Of a DNA stretch of 43,130 nt, positions 17,679 to 25,783 are shown in pieces. This stretch comes from Bdellovibrio sp. ArHS. GTDB lineage: Bacteria > Bdellovibrionota > Bdellovibrionia > Bdellovibrionales > Bdellovibrionaceae. Every line of letters starts with the position of its first letter. Within the stretch, counting starts at the first letter, position 1. A program made the position numbers and the translations under genes. Under the pieces are notes generated by a model. That model made no database searches. It worked only from the letters and a program-made list of their open reading frames with translations, and had not been told where the DNA came from. The DNA lies in assembly GCF_000786105.1 (NCBI RefSeq), contig NZ_JTEV01000032.1:1-43130 (forward strand), read 5' to 3'.

Positions 17679-18050
17679 ATGACGGGTCGTATTTCTGAAA
17701 ACTTAGTGATGGAGTGTAGAAAAAAGCTTCTCATTGCCAAACAGGATGTCCTGAATAGATTCAGAACGGCCCAGCGCGAACTTGCCCACACAGAGCGCGG
17801 CGGCGATGAAGCCGACCAATCCGTTGCCCACATCGCGGAACATTCTTTTTTAGTAACTCAAGCACGCATGCGAAACCAACTGGTCGAAATCGAAATGGCT
17901 TTGGCGCGCATTGAACAGGGCACATTTGGTATCTGCGAAGAGACGGAAGAAATGATCGAGACAGAACGCTTGTTAGCTATCCCTTGGACACGCCTCAGTA
18001 TCGAAGGTGCTGAGATGCGAGAAGCAGTTGGTCGTAAATTTGCGCGATAG
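17679..18050 (+). CDS. DksA/TraR-family protein lacking the zinc site
   Basis: 123 aa from ATG 17679, with AAGGGGG 7 bases upstream. The helical hairpin of the DksA family is present, with acidic tip RGGDEADQSVA (Asp43, Asp46) as used by DksA to reach the RNA polymerase secondary channel. Only one of the four zinc cysteines remains: Cys86, with Thr89, Ser107 and Gly110 at the other positions, while the surrounding residues (FGICEETEE, then ERLLAIPWTRLSIEG) still align with the family. It is the same length as its tandem neighbour (18168-18539), so the two likely arose by duplication. It may be a metal-free transcription regulator or a partner of the second copy. Confidence 0.85.
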   Translation: MTGRISENLVMECRKKLLIAKQDVLNRFRTAQRELAHTERGGDEADQSVAHIAEHSFLVTQARMRNQLVEIEMALARIEQGTFGICEETEEMIETERLLAIPWTRLSIEGAEMREAVGRKFAR

Positions 18051-18115
18051 GCACTGCGCCAATGGCCTGCTTACTAAAACGTCACGCAGCGCTTTTTTGA
18101 TGACATGATCTCAAA

Positions 18116-18162
18116 CCCCCGTAATAAGGAAGCCACATTCGGCCAGATCATCATATCGGGGG
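18116..18162 (+). promoter_or_regulatory. C-run/G-run pairing over the SD of the second DksA-like gene
   Basis: CCCCCG (18116-18121) complements CGGGGG (18157-18162), which lies in the strong ribosome site GGGGGGTGAG just before ATG 18168. The intervening 35 bases have only a weak GCC/GGC hairpin. The arrangement repeats the C-run/G-run plan of the first DksA-like gene, although with a shorter stem. Confidence 0.45.
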
Positions 18163-18167
18163 GTGAG

Positions 18168-18539
18168 ATGAACGTAACCGAACTTACGGAACAAGAATTA
18201 CAAAATTTGCGTGAATCGTTGCTTTTCCAAAAAAGCTCGATCCTCAATAAGACGCACGAATTTAAAGCTGAACAATCCAGCATCGGCAACGTTGCGGACG
18301 AGGCTGAAGTGGCGTCACAAGATATCTCAAATAATATATCCATTCATCTTCATGAAAGAGATCGTACTGCTCTTTATGCCATTGAAAGAGCTCTGTCGAA
18401 AATTGCTGACGGGACCTATGGCCAGTGCGAATCCTGCGGTGAAATTATCGGCGCACGTCGACTTCAGGCCAGACCGTTCACCGCTCTTTGCATTGAATGT
18501 ATGGAAGAACAAGAAAGCCATTCGAATCTTTTTCAATAA
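18168..18539 (+). CDS. DksA/TraR-family zinc protein
   Basis: 123 aa from ATG 18168, chosen for the GGGGGGTGAG ribosome site ending 1 base before it; the longer frame from 18105 has no such site. The coiled-coil tip reads NVADEAEVAS (Asp44). The C4 zinc finger is complete: Cys87 and Cys90 in GQCESCGE, Cys108 and Cys111 in LCIECMEE. Such proteins bind the secondary channel of RNA polymerase and change promoter output, often with ppGpp. At 123 aa it is shorter than E. coli DksA (151), so it may be a general DksA of this lineage or a TraR/YocK-like variant. It is followed by a strong terminator. Confidence 0.9.
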   Translation: MNVTELTEQELQNLRESLLFQKSSILNKTHEFKAEQSSIGNVADEAEVASQDISNNISIHLHERDRTALYAIERALSKIADGTYGQCESCGEIIGARRLQARPFTALCIECMEEQESHSNLFQ

Positions 18540-18554
18540 TTTCAAGTTTTACTC

Positions 18555-18602
18555 ATTGGACGAGGTCCACTGACATGGATGTCAGTCCAATTTTTCTTTT
18601 TT
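18555..18602 (+). terminator. Strong intrinsic terminator after the second DksA-like gene
   Basis: ATTGGAC...GTCCAAT encloses a perfect inner hairpin (CTGACAT/ATGTCAG, loop GG), and the tail is TTTTTCTTTTTT (18591-18602). It isolates lon from the gene pair upstream. Confidence 0.8.
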
Positions 18603-18679
18603 GATTTAAGCTCCCTCTGTCTCATGCCGAGAAGTTTCATACTAGAAACATAAATTCCCGCATTACGCGGAGGAGCGGT

Positions 18680-21085
18680 ATGAGTTTTGACGATAAAGTC
18701 CTAGAAATCCCACAGACACTCCCCATGCTACCTGTGAGAGACATCGTTGTATTTCCTTATATGATTATTCCGTTGTTCGTTGGCCGCGATGCCTCGATCC
18801 GCTCAGTGGAAGAAGCTTTGGCGAAGAATCGTTTGATCTTTTTAGCTTCCCAAAAAGACATTTCCGAAGAGAATCCTTCTCCTGACAACATCTACACGGT
18901 AGGTACCGTGGCGATGATCATGAGAATGAGAAAACTTTCTGACGGTCGAGTGAAAATCTTGATCCAAGGCGTAGCAAAGGGTCGTGTTAAGAATTTCACG
19001 AAAACATCTCCTTCTTTCGAAGTGGCTGTAGAAAAAATCGAAGAAATCCCAACACAGAAAACTGTCGTTGAAAATGAAGCACTTATCAGAACGGCAAAAG
19101 AGCACATCGAGCGCATCATTGCTCTCGGTCGCCCTCTTTCTCCAGACATCTTGTTGGTGTTGGATGATGTTTCTGATCCAGGTCGTATCGCTGACCTTAT
19201 CGCTTCTAACCTGGGGATTAAAGTTCAAGACGCTCAAAAAGTTCTTGAAACTTCAGATGCGACAGAAAGACTTAAGCTTGTTAACGAAATCCTGGCTCAA
19301 GAACTTGAAATCATGCAGACCCAACAAAAAGGTCGCACTGGTGGCAAGGAGGACATGTCTAAATCTCAACGTGAGTACTTCTTGCGTGAGCAGATGAAGG
19401 CTATAAAGAATGAGTTGGGCGAAGGTGATTCTAAATCTGAAGAGATGGATGAACTTCGTGAAAAACTTGTGAACGCAGGAATGCCGCCACAAGTAGAGGC
19501 GGAAGCCTTGAAGCAGCTAGGACGTTTGGAGCGTATGCATCCCGATGCGTCTGAAGCAACAATGGTTCGCACATATCTAGACTGGATGGCGGATCTTCCT
19601 TGGAGCAAAAAATCCGACGACGTGATCGATCTTAAACGTGCCAAAGAAATTTTGGACGAAGATCATTACGAACTGGAAAAAGCCAAAGACCGTATTATGG
19701 AATTCTTGGCAGTCAGAAAATTGAAGCCGAATCTGAAAGGTCCAATCCTTTGCTTCGGTGGTCCTCCAGGAGTAGGTAAAACGTCTCTTGGCAAATCTAT
19801 TGCTCGCGCAATGGGCCGAGAATACTTCCGTATCGCACTTGGCGGCGTGAAGGATGAAGCTGAGATCCGCGGTCACAGAAGAACTTATGTTGGTGCAATG
19901 CCTGGTAAAATCATCCAAGCACTTCGTCAAGCTAAGACAAACAACCCCGTTATCGTTCTCGATGAAGTTGATAAATTAGGTTCGGACTTCCGTGGCGACC
20001 CGTCAGCAGCAATGCTTGAGGTCTTGGACCCAGAACAAAATGCAACTTTCCGTGACAACTATTTGAACGTCGACTTCGACCTTTCAAACGTGTTGTTCAT
20101 CGCAACGGCCAACGTGTTGGAGAATATCCCACCAGCTCTTCGCGATCGTATGGAAATTTTGAATATCCCTGGCTACACAGAGAACGACAAACTTTTGATC
20201 ACGAAGAAACATTTGATCAGAAGACAAATTGAAGCCAACGGTATCACTGACGAGAACATCAAGTTCACAGACGAAGGTATCAAATACTTGATCGCGGGTT
20301 ACACTCGTGAAGCAGGTCTTCGTAACCTAGAGCGCGAAGTCGGTTCTGTCTGCCGTAAAGTGGCAAAAATGGTTGTGATGGGTGAGGCTAATTTTGTAGA
20401 AATCACTCCAGCGACGGTTCCAGAGTTATTGGGACCTCCTCGCTTCCAACGTGACGACAAGTTTGCCGACTCTCAAGTGGGTGTTGTGCAAGGTCTTGCT
20501 TGGACACAAGCCGGTGGTGAAGTTCTTACTATCGAAGCCTTGAAAATGAAAGGTAAAGGACATCTTGCATTGACGGGCCAGCTTGGCGACGTGATGAAAG
20601 AGTCTGCTCACGCAGCAATGTCTTACGCTCGTGCTCACCAAGAAGAATTAGGTATTCCTGAAGACTTCTTTGAAAAGTATGACGTGCATGTTCACTTGCC
20701 AGCGGGTGCAATCCCTAAAGATGGCCCTTCTGCAGGTATCACTCTTACAACTGCCCTTGTAAGTTTGATGACAGGAACTCCCGTTCGTCACGATATCGCG
20801 ATGACTGGTGAGGTGACACTACAAGGTCGCGTGCTTCCGGTCGGTGGTATCCGTGAGAAATGTTTGGCTGCTTTGAACCTAGGTATTACAAACATCATTA
20901 TTCCGATGGCCTGTAAGAAAGATATCGCAGATATTCCCAAGGTCTTCAAAGACAAGATCAATTTCATCTTCGCTGAAAACTTAGATGAAGTGTTCGCGGT
21001 CGCCTTCGACAAAGAAGCGAAAAGCCAAGACAAAAAGGCTCCGACAAAAAAAGAACCAAAAAAATCGAAGAGCTTGGCTGCTTAA
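18680..21085 (+). CDS. lon: ATP-dependent protease Lon
   Basis: 801 aa (E. coli 784). It is a homohexameric cytoplasmic AAA+ protease that degrades damaged and regulatory proteins. An N-terminal substrate domain (1-~210) and a coiled-coil linker are followed by the AAA+ module, with Walker A GPPGVGKT (Gly361 to Lys367-Thr368) and Walker B VIVLDEVDKLG. The serine-lysine catalytic pair is Ser684 in PKDGPSAG and Lys727 in GGIREKCLA, with the same 43-residue spacing as E. coli Ser679/Lys722. The C-terminus is a lysine-rich tail (KKAPTKKEPKKSK). A GGAGGAG ribosome site precedes the ATG. It appears to be its own transcription unit between two terminators. Confidence 0.98.
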   Translation: MSFDDKVLEIPQTLPMLPVRDIVVFPYMIIPLFVGRDASIRSVEEALAKNRLIFLASQKDISEENPSPDNIYTVGTVAMIMRMRKLSDGRVKILIQGVAKGRVKNFTKTSPSFEVAVEKIEEIPTQKTVVENEALIRTAKEHIERIIALGRPLSPDILLVLDDVSDPGRIADLIASNLGIKVQDAQKVLETSDATERLKLVNEILAQELEIMQTQQKGRTGGKEDMSKSQREYFLREQMKAIKNELGEGDSKSEEMDELREKLVNAGMPPQVEAEALKQLGRLERMHPDASEATMVRTYLDWMADLPWSKKSDDVIDLKRAKEILDEDHYELEKAKDRIMEFLAVRKLKPNLKGPILCFGGPPGVGKTSLGKSIARAMGREYFRIALGGVKDEAEIRGHRRTYVGAMPGKIIQALRQAKTNNPVIVLDEVDKLGSDFRGDPSAAMLEVLDPEQNATFRDNYLNVDFDLSNVLFIATANVLENIPPALRDRMEILNIPGYTENDKLLITKKHLIRRQIEANGITDENIKFTDEGIKYLIAGYTREAGLRNLEREVGSVCRKVAKMVVMGEANFVEITPATVPELLGPPRFQRDDKFADSQVGVVQGLAWTQAGGEVLTIEALKMKGKGHLALTGQLGDVMKESAHAAMSYARAHQEELGIPEDFFEKYDVHVHLPAGAIPKDGPSAGITLTTALVSLMTGTPVRHDIAMTGEVTLQGRVLPVGGIREKCLAALNLGITNIIIPMACKKDIADIPKVFKDKINFIFAENLDEVFAVAFDKEAKSQDKKAPTKKEPKKSKSLAA

Positions 21086-21117
21086 TCGTAGCCCAGCCCA
21101 TCGCCCCTCCTAAAAAT

Positions 21118-21147
21118 AAAAAAGGACCGTTTAAGCGGTCCTTTTTT
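21118..21147. terminator. Bidirectional terminator between lon and ldt
   Basis: A perfect 12-base stem (AAAAAAGGACCG with CGGTCCTTTTTT, loop TTTAAG) lies between the convergent lon and L,D-transpeptidase genes. A/T tracts on both flanks let it terminate in either direction. Confidence 0.9.
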
Positions 21148-21168
21148 ATTTGGTGCAAACTGCCGAAG

Positions 21169-21792
21169 CTATTCGTGGACTGTAATCCAAGTTTTATAGA
21201 TTCCGTGCTGGCGAACCAGGCGGTTGAAGACATAAGCATTGTCCGGGTGAACACGAATGCAGCCATGTGACGCCTTGGTACCAAGCTTTTTCCAATTGCT
21301 TGTCCCCGTGCCATGAATTGCAAATCCCCCTGAAATGAACACGGCATAAGGCATATTGCCTAGCCCTTGATAGTCTCCGCCGGGATATTTTGTCGATGTG
21401 TATTTATCATAAATACGACCGTTAGGATGCGTATCGAAATTAGGTGTCCCGTGGCCAGGTGCTCCAGTGGAAACAGCCCAGGTGTATGTGTGAATGCCAT
21501 CGATATGCAAATACATCTTTTGTTGCGATCTTGAAACCTGCGCCCACACCTTACAAGAACTGCGATAGCAAGAAGGGCCCATTGGGCCGATCAGGTTCTC
21601 AATAAACGGAGAAGAACCTGTTTCATCAAAGTAAAGCTGATCCATCTCTTCCAGAGTTTTTTCAATATTTGGATCAAAAGGATTAAGTTCATCCATCACG
21701 TTCTGGCTGTCCGCAACTTCCAAAGTTTGCGCAAATGATGTCGTAGCCAAAGAAGAAATAAGAAACAGTGCTGTCGCTAAAGATTTAAGCAT
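21169..21792 (-). CDS. Exported L,D-transpeptidase (YkuD family)
   Basis: 207 aa with a Sec signal peptide ending near residue 21 (TTSFAQ). The YkuD catalytic domain occupies residues about 80-200: His160 in FAIHGTG, then SHGCIRV with His176 and the nucleophile Cys178. These enzymes form 3-3 peptidoglycan cross-links, anchor outer-membrane proteins to the wall, or attach other amines to it, acting in the periplasm. In predatory Bdellovibrio such enzymes also modify the prey wall; that role is only a possibility here. A second cysteine pair (Cys75, Cys80) may form a disulfide. The start has GAAGGGAG upstream, and a perfect palindrome lies in its promoter region. Confidence 0.93.
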   Translation of the reverse strand: MLKSLATALFLISSLATTSFAQTLEVADSQNVMDELNPFDPNIEKTLEEMDQLYFDETGSSPFIENLIGPMGPSCYRSSCKVWAQVSRSQQKMYLHIDGIHTYTWAVSTGAPGHGTPNFDTHPNGRIYDKYTSTKYPGGDYQGLGNMPYAVFISGGFAIHGTGTSNWKKLGTKASHGCIRVHPDNAYVFNRLVRQHGIYKTWITVHE

Positions 21793-21852
21793 TCGACTCC
21801 CTTCAAGTCAGAGGTCGAAATAGCGGGGACGTTACTGTTTGGCAATGAAGAT

Positions 21853-21877
21853 ATTGTAAGAACGCACTGCTCTTACA
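21853..21877 (-). promoter_or_regulatory. Palindromic operator over the -10 of the L,D-transpeptidase gene
   Basis: TGTAAGA-N9-TCTTACA (21855-21877) is a perfect inverted repeat with 16 bases between half-site centres. On the minus strand the -10-like TACAAT (at 21853-21858) overlaps one half-site, so a dimeric repressor here could block polymerase. It lies about 60-85 bases before the start codon at 21792. No convincing -35 is seen. No poly-T follows the palindrome, which argues against a terminator for the upstream gene. Confidence 0.45.
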
Positions 21878-21895
21878 TGACACATCTTGGAAAAA

Positions 21896-22387
21896 CTACT
21901 GTTTGAAGCCCTTAAGACGGTCGTTTTCAGATTCTAGTACGCGAACCAAAGTTTTTAAGTCCGCGACTTCCTCTTTGAGCTGAAGAATTGTTTCTTCTTT
22001 GTCTTGCAGGATCTGAGTGTAGGCTTTTTTGAGTTCGTTCAGAAGTTTGTTAGCCGCAGTTAAAATGGGCTCGTCTTTGTTGGCCTTCACCGATTTATCC
22101 TGAAGGTCCTGAGCCTTAATAAGGTCGTCTTTTGAAGAAGCGGACATAGTGTCGTTACCTTTCATCATTCCATGATGAGCACCCACCAAGGCGTCGCTGT
22201 CTTGGGAGGGGCGATGTACTCTTTGATGGGTACCCATCGGTTCGTCCATGATGAAGTACTTGCCGTCTTCAAAACGAAATTTGATGTCGTCAGCCTTGAT
22301 TCGACGGCGGAGTGTACTCACACTAATTTTGTATTTAGTAGAGTAGTCCGTTAGCGGTAACCATGAACCAATTGCTTCTACGTTCAT
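21896..22387 (-). CDS. Excisionase-type HTH protein with C-terminal coiled coil
   Basis: 163 aa. Residues about 11-48 form a MerR/excisionase-like helix-turn-helix with a wing (LPLTDYSTKYKISVSTLRRR, then FRFEDGKYFI), which suggests DNA binding. The middle is disordered (SQDSDALVGAHHG). Residues about 110-160 form a strong coiled coil (LLNELKKAY, LKEEVADLKTLVRVLESEN), suitable for dimerization or for contacting another protein. AAGGAAATTAG just before ATG 22387 is the ribosome site. It lies upstream of the L,D-transpeptidase gene in the same direction, making it a candidate binder of the palindrome at 21855. Function unknown beyond regulatory appearance. Confidence 0.8.
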   Translation of the reverse strand: MNVEAIGSWLPLTDYSTKYKISVSTLRRRIKADDIKFRFEDGKYFIMDEPMGTHQRVHRPSQDSDALVGAHHGMMKGNDTMSASSKDDLIKAQDLQDKSVKANKDEPILTAANKLLNELKKAYTQILQDKEETILQLKEEVADLKTLVRVLESENDRLKGFKQ

Positions 22388-22446
22388 CTAATTTCCTTAC
22401 TAGCCAAACTTTTCGGGGTGGTCGCCCTACTCAGCTTGCGTATCCA

Positions 22447-22474
22447 ACATTAACACACGACTTCGGTCTGTCAA
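22447..22474 (-). promoter_or_regulatory. Probable promoter of the HTH/coiled-coil gene
   Basis: On the minus strand, TTGACA (22469-22474) and TAATGT (22447-22452) are spaced by 16 bases, about 60 bases before the ATG at 22387. The -35 is perfect; the -10 matches three of six bases. Confidence 0.45.
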
Positions 22475-22658
22475 ATTTTGTGTGAGTACTTATCCAAATT
22501 CAACAAAATTCAGGACCTTGATCTGGCTATTCACTTATTTTTTAGCCTATCCAACTAGACCTTCGTCTGATTAAGCAACCCTAAGTCATGGATTTTCTTA
22601 AGATCCAAAGAATTCTTTGCCCGAAAGTCCAAGAGCTCTCATACTAAGAGATAACACT

Positions 22659-23858
22659 ATGCGGATTCGTGATAAGAAAAAAGTGGCCCTGGTTTTAAGT
22701 GGTGGAGGCATCAAAGCCGCCGCCTTTCACATTGGGGTTTGCTTAGCTTTACAAGAAAAAGGCTTTCGCTTTGCCGGAGGCACTAAAGAGATGGTGCGTC
22801 AGAACTTCGGTGAAGACGATCCTTTTACCATTCGTTTGTATGTAGGATCTAGCGCTGGCGCTTTTGTGGCGTCGATTCTTGCCGCAGGTTACCCCATTGA
22901 ATCGCTGATCAATGCCTTTCAAATCGGATCTGGCAGCCATCCCTCTTTTGATAAGTCGGATCTACGTTATTTAAAACCCATCAGCTACCGCGATATTTTC
23001 AACTTAAACTCAAGCGGCTTACTGAAGTTTATCCCGCGGACTTTGATGGAAAAGGCCCTGGTCACTGGCGGACTGGAATCCCTTTTAAAGAATGGTTTGA
23101 AGCTCAACGGTCTTTTCTCCACAAAGGGCATCGAGGGCTACCTTCGCAAAGAAGTTCTATTGGACAATGACTTTGCCCGTTTAGGAGTGGGCCTTTTTAT
23201 TATCGGGACTCAACTGAACCATACCCGCAAAGCCATCTTCGGGAATTTCCCAGAGTCCTCCAAGACGGAAAACACCAAGTATATCAACTACTCCACCATC
23301 AGTGACGCCGTAGCTTGTTCAACGGCTCTGCCGCCCGTTTTTGCTCCTTATGGAATTAAGCGTCCGGACGGCAAAGAGATCTACTACTATGATGGCGAAA
23401 TTCGCGACACACTTTCCACGCATGTCGCCGCCGACTACGGTGCCGATCTGGTAATTTCATCTTTTTCGATCCAGCCCTATCACTACACTGAAGAGATGGG
23501 CTCATTGCACAACTACGGTATCCCTTTGATTGCCAATCAGGCGCTTTACCAGGTCGTGCAGCAGAAAATCATGCGCCATATTCAATATAAGAATGATATT
23601 CGCGGTATCTACAATGCCGTCGACGGATATTTCAAACAAATGAACTTGCCCGCTGAGCACAAAGACAAACTGCTTGAAATCATTCGCAATCGTGTGAACT
23701 TCCGCCCTGAGGTCGACTATATCTATATTGCTCCAAGGCCGAATAACTATGAAATGTTCTTCGTCGATCACTTCAGTTTAAATCCGGAAATTTTAGCGCG
23801 CATTGTGCGCATCGGTTTTAAATCTGCAATCAACGTTCTTCGGCATTACGACGTTTAA
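22659..23858 (+). CDS. Patatin-like phospholipase
   Basis: 399 aa from ATG 22659, with AAGAG about 8 bases upstream; an earlier in-frame TTG at 22617 has no ribosome site. Patatins are serine acyl hydrolases that act on phospholipids or other lipids with a Ser-Asp dyad. The oxyanion loop GGGIK (residues 14-18 in LSGGGIKAA) and the nucleophile elbow GSSAG (Ser65) are clear, and the dyad Asp is Asp245 in YDGEIRD, where DG is followed by Glu instead of the more usual Gly/Ala. No signal peptide is seen, so it is cytoplasmic or exported by another route. The stop interleaves with that of the convergent transglutaminase gene. Confidence 0.92.
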   Translation: MRIRDKKKVALVLSGGGIKAAAFHIGVCLALQEKGFRFAGGTKEMVRQNFGEDDPFTIRLYVGSSAGAFVASILAAGYPIESLINAFQIGSGSHPSFDKSDLRYLKPISYRDIFNLNSSGLLKFIPRTLMEKALVTGGLESLLKNGLKLNGLFSTKGIEGYLRKEVLLDNDFARLGVGLFIIGTQLNHTRKAIFGNFPESSKTENTKYINYSTISDAVACSTALPPVFAPYGIKRPDGKEIYYYDGEIRDTLSTHVAADYGADLVISSFSIQPYHYTEEMGSLHNYGIPLIANQALYQVVQQKIMRHIQYKNDIRGIYNAVDGYFKQMNLPAEHKDKLLEIIRNRVNFRPEVDYIYIAPRPNNYEMFFVDHFSLNPEILARIVRIGFKSAINVLRHYDV

Positions 23859-25783
23859 CGACTGCGCATTTGTCTTTTCCAGTTTCTTAGAACTTCTTTT
23901 CCCGACGAACTCGACTTGCCTGCATAAGTTTGCTGATCGTAGAAGAGTTCGATCTCTTGCAAAGACGATTTCAAATGGGGAAACTCAAACTGAAGCCTCC
24001 TGAAAAATTCCAGAGGTGGCTCGGAGGCTTCCCGAGAAATATTTTTCCGTTCCGCCCACTTTTCCACAGCTTCTAGTAAAACTTGGGCCTCGTTAAGCTT
24101 TCTTTTCTTATTGAAAAGACTGCGAAAAATAGAAACAAGGCCGAAAGCAATTGCTAATATCAAGAATACAGATTGAATTCTGTAATTTAGGAACGATTTC
24201 CAGAAACTCTGCTGAGACGTTTTATCAAAATCGATTAAAAAGTAAGTCCATCGATAGTTAAGATCTTCCACCCAGAAGCTGATTTCGTCCCACAAAAGAA
24301 AGTCCTCCTTCGTGGGCGGTCGCCAATCCACCGCGCGAGCAAAGGCTCGCTGATCTTCTTCCGAAAGCCCGAAGAATTCTTCGGCACCGATTACCAAACG
24401 CAAAGGGGCCACCCACAGTGTGGGGTCAACCCTTTGCCAAAAGCCTTCATGAAAAATTTCAACCCAGGCGTGCGCATCTTTTTGCGATATTTTCCAAAAG
24501 CCACCCAACGGGTTAAAGCGCCCTCCCTGATAGCCGACAACGACCCGGGCCGGAATTCCCAAGGATCTGGCAAGCGTTGCATAAGCACCCGCGAAGTGTT
24601 CACAGAATCCCCGCTTTCTTACAAAAAGAAAGGTCTCTAAATCATTCGGACCATACACACCCGGCGACAACGTATACACAAAGCCACCATCAACGAAGAG
24701 CTTCTGCAATTCGTCGACTTTTTGGGATGTCGAAAGCTTTCTATTTAAGATGTCATCAACCCAAGCTCGCACTCGCCCTTGAACAGGAGGAACTTGTAAA
24801 TCTTCGTCTTGAGGGGGGCTTTCATCTTTAAACTCCGACTTATAGTAACCGCGATATACTGACGACTTATTCAAAGGACGAGTAGACCTGTATATACTCT
24901 GAGGCAGAGCTAAAACTTGGTTGATATCCAAGTCCACATGCCTCGTTCCATCCAAGACAAAAAGATACAGCTGTGAAGTGGGTTCTATTGCCACTTCATA
25001 ACTCGGTAAATTTTTATACTCCTCTAGTGCGGGCGTTCGAAGTCCCAGCCTTCGTGGTCGCCAACTCAATCCGCGGGATTGATTAAGCACCGATCCCCGC
25101 CAATACAGATCGATCGATTTATTTACCGGAAGACGTTCGATTTTTGCCCGGAAAGCCACCGCCGTATTCGTGGCAAGCTCGGCCACCATCCCCGGATTTA
25201 TTTCATCTGTAAAGCCAATTTCGCCCAGTTGAGAAGACCCGCGCGACATGGCCCAGGGTAAAACGAAGCGCGGAAACGCAAAGAACAAAATTGCCGCCAG
25301 CGGTACCGATAAAACGAAAATCTTAAATAGCACCCTCGCCCGCGCTGGCAAATTTGGTGGCAACAATGAATACCATAGACCGATAAAGGCAACGCCCGAA
25401 GGAAGAATCCAATAGATGTCTAAACTGAATAGCGCTTTTACCGAAATCAAAAGAAAACCAAGAAGAATGACGAATTTATGATCCCGATCGTTTTGATAAT
25501 CCATAATTCTTAAGGAAGAAAGGGCGAGCAAAAATGTGTACGCGGGCTCTTGGCCGATAAGAGTGCGAAACTGAATCAGAACCTGGATTAAAAGTAGAAT
25601 ACTAAGAAATCCGGTCGCCTTTCTAGAAAGAGGTTTCCACTGCAAATTCTCTACGCCCCACTTCCAGAACAACATGATCAAACTAAAGGCGGCGATCCAG
25701 GCAGAAACTTCGAGGGCGACCATGACCATGGCGATGATGAAGGACGTTGCTAAAACTTTTTGGGCGTAAAATCTTCTGCTCAT
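23855..25783 (-). CDS. Membrane transglutaminase-like protein (TgpA type)
   Basis: 642 aa. The first ~180 residues contain several membrane helices (DUF3488-like), followed by a periplasmic transglutaminase-like domain and a further helix at about 545-565 with a cytoplasmic tail. The papain-like triad is Cys394 (GFCEHFAG), His438 (KDAHAWVEI) and Asp453 (QRVDPT). TgpA proteins of this plan are membrane transglutaminases of unclear substrate; TgpA is essential in Pseudomonas aeruginosa. ATG 25783 overlaps the DUF58 stop by ATGA. With MoxR and DUF58 it forms the common MoxR-DUF58-transglutaminase cluster. It ends convergently with the patatin gene. Confidence 0.93.
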   Translation of the reverse strand: MSRRFYAQKVLATSFIIAMVMVALEVSAWIAAFSLIMLFWKWGVENLQWKPLSRKATGFLSILLLIQVLIQFRTLIGQEPAYTFLLALSSLRIMDYQNDRDHKFVILLGFLLISVKALFSLDIYWILPSGVAFIGLWYSLLPPNLPARARVLFKIFVLSVPLAAILFFAFPRFVLPWAMSRGSSQLGEIGFTDEINPGMVAELATNTAVAFRAKIERLPVNKSIDLYWRGSVLNQSRGLSWRPRRLGLRTPALEEYKNLPSYEVAIEPTSQLYLFVLDGTRHVDLDINQVLALPQSIYRSTRPLNKSSVYRGYYKSEFKDESPPQDEDLQVPPVQGRVRAWVDDILNRKLSTSQKVDELQKLFVDGGFVYTLSPGVYGPNDLETFLFVRKRGFCEHFAGAYATLARSLGIPARVVVGYQGGRFNPLGGFWKISQKDAHAWVEIFHEGFWQRVDPTLWVAPLRLVIGAEEFFGLSEEDQRAFARAVDWRPPTKEDFLLWDEISFWVEDLNYRWTYFLIDFDKTSQQSFWKSFLNYRIQSVFLILAIAFGLVSIFRSLFNKKRKLNEAQVLLEAVEKWAERKNISREASEPPLEFFRRLQFEFPHLKSSLQEIELFYDQQTYAGKSSSSGKEVLRNWKRQMRSR

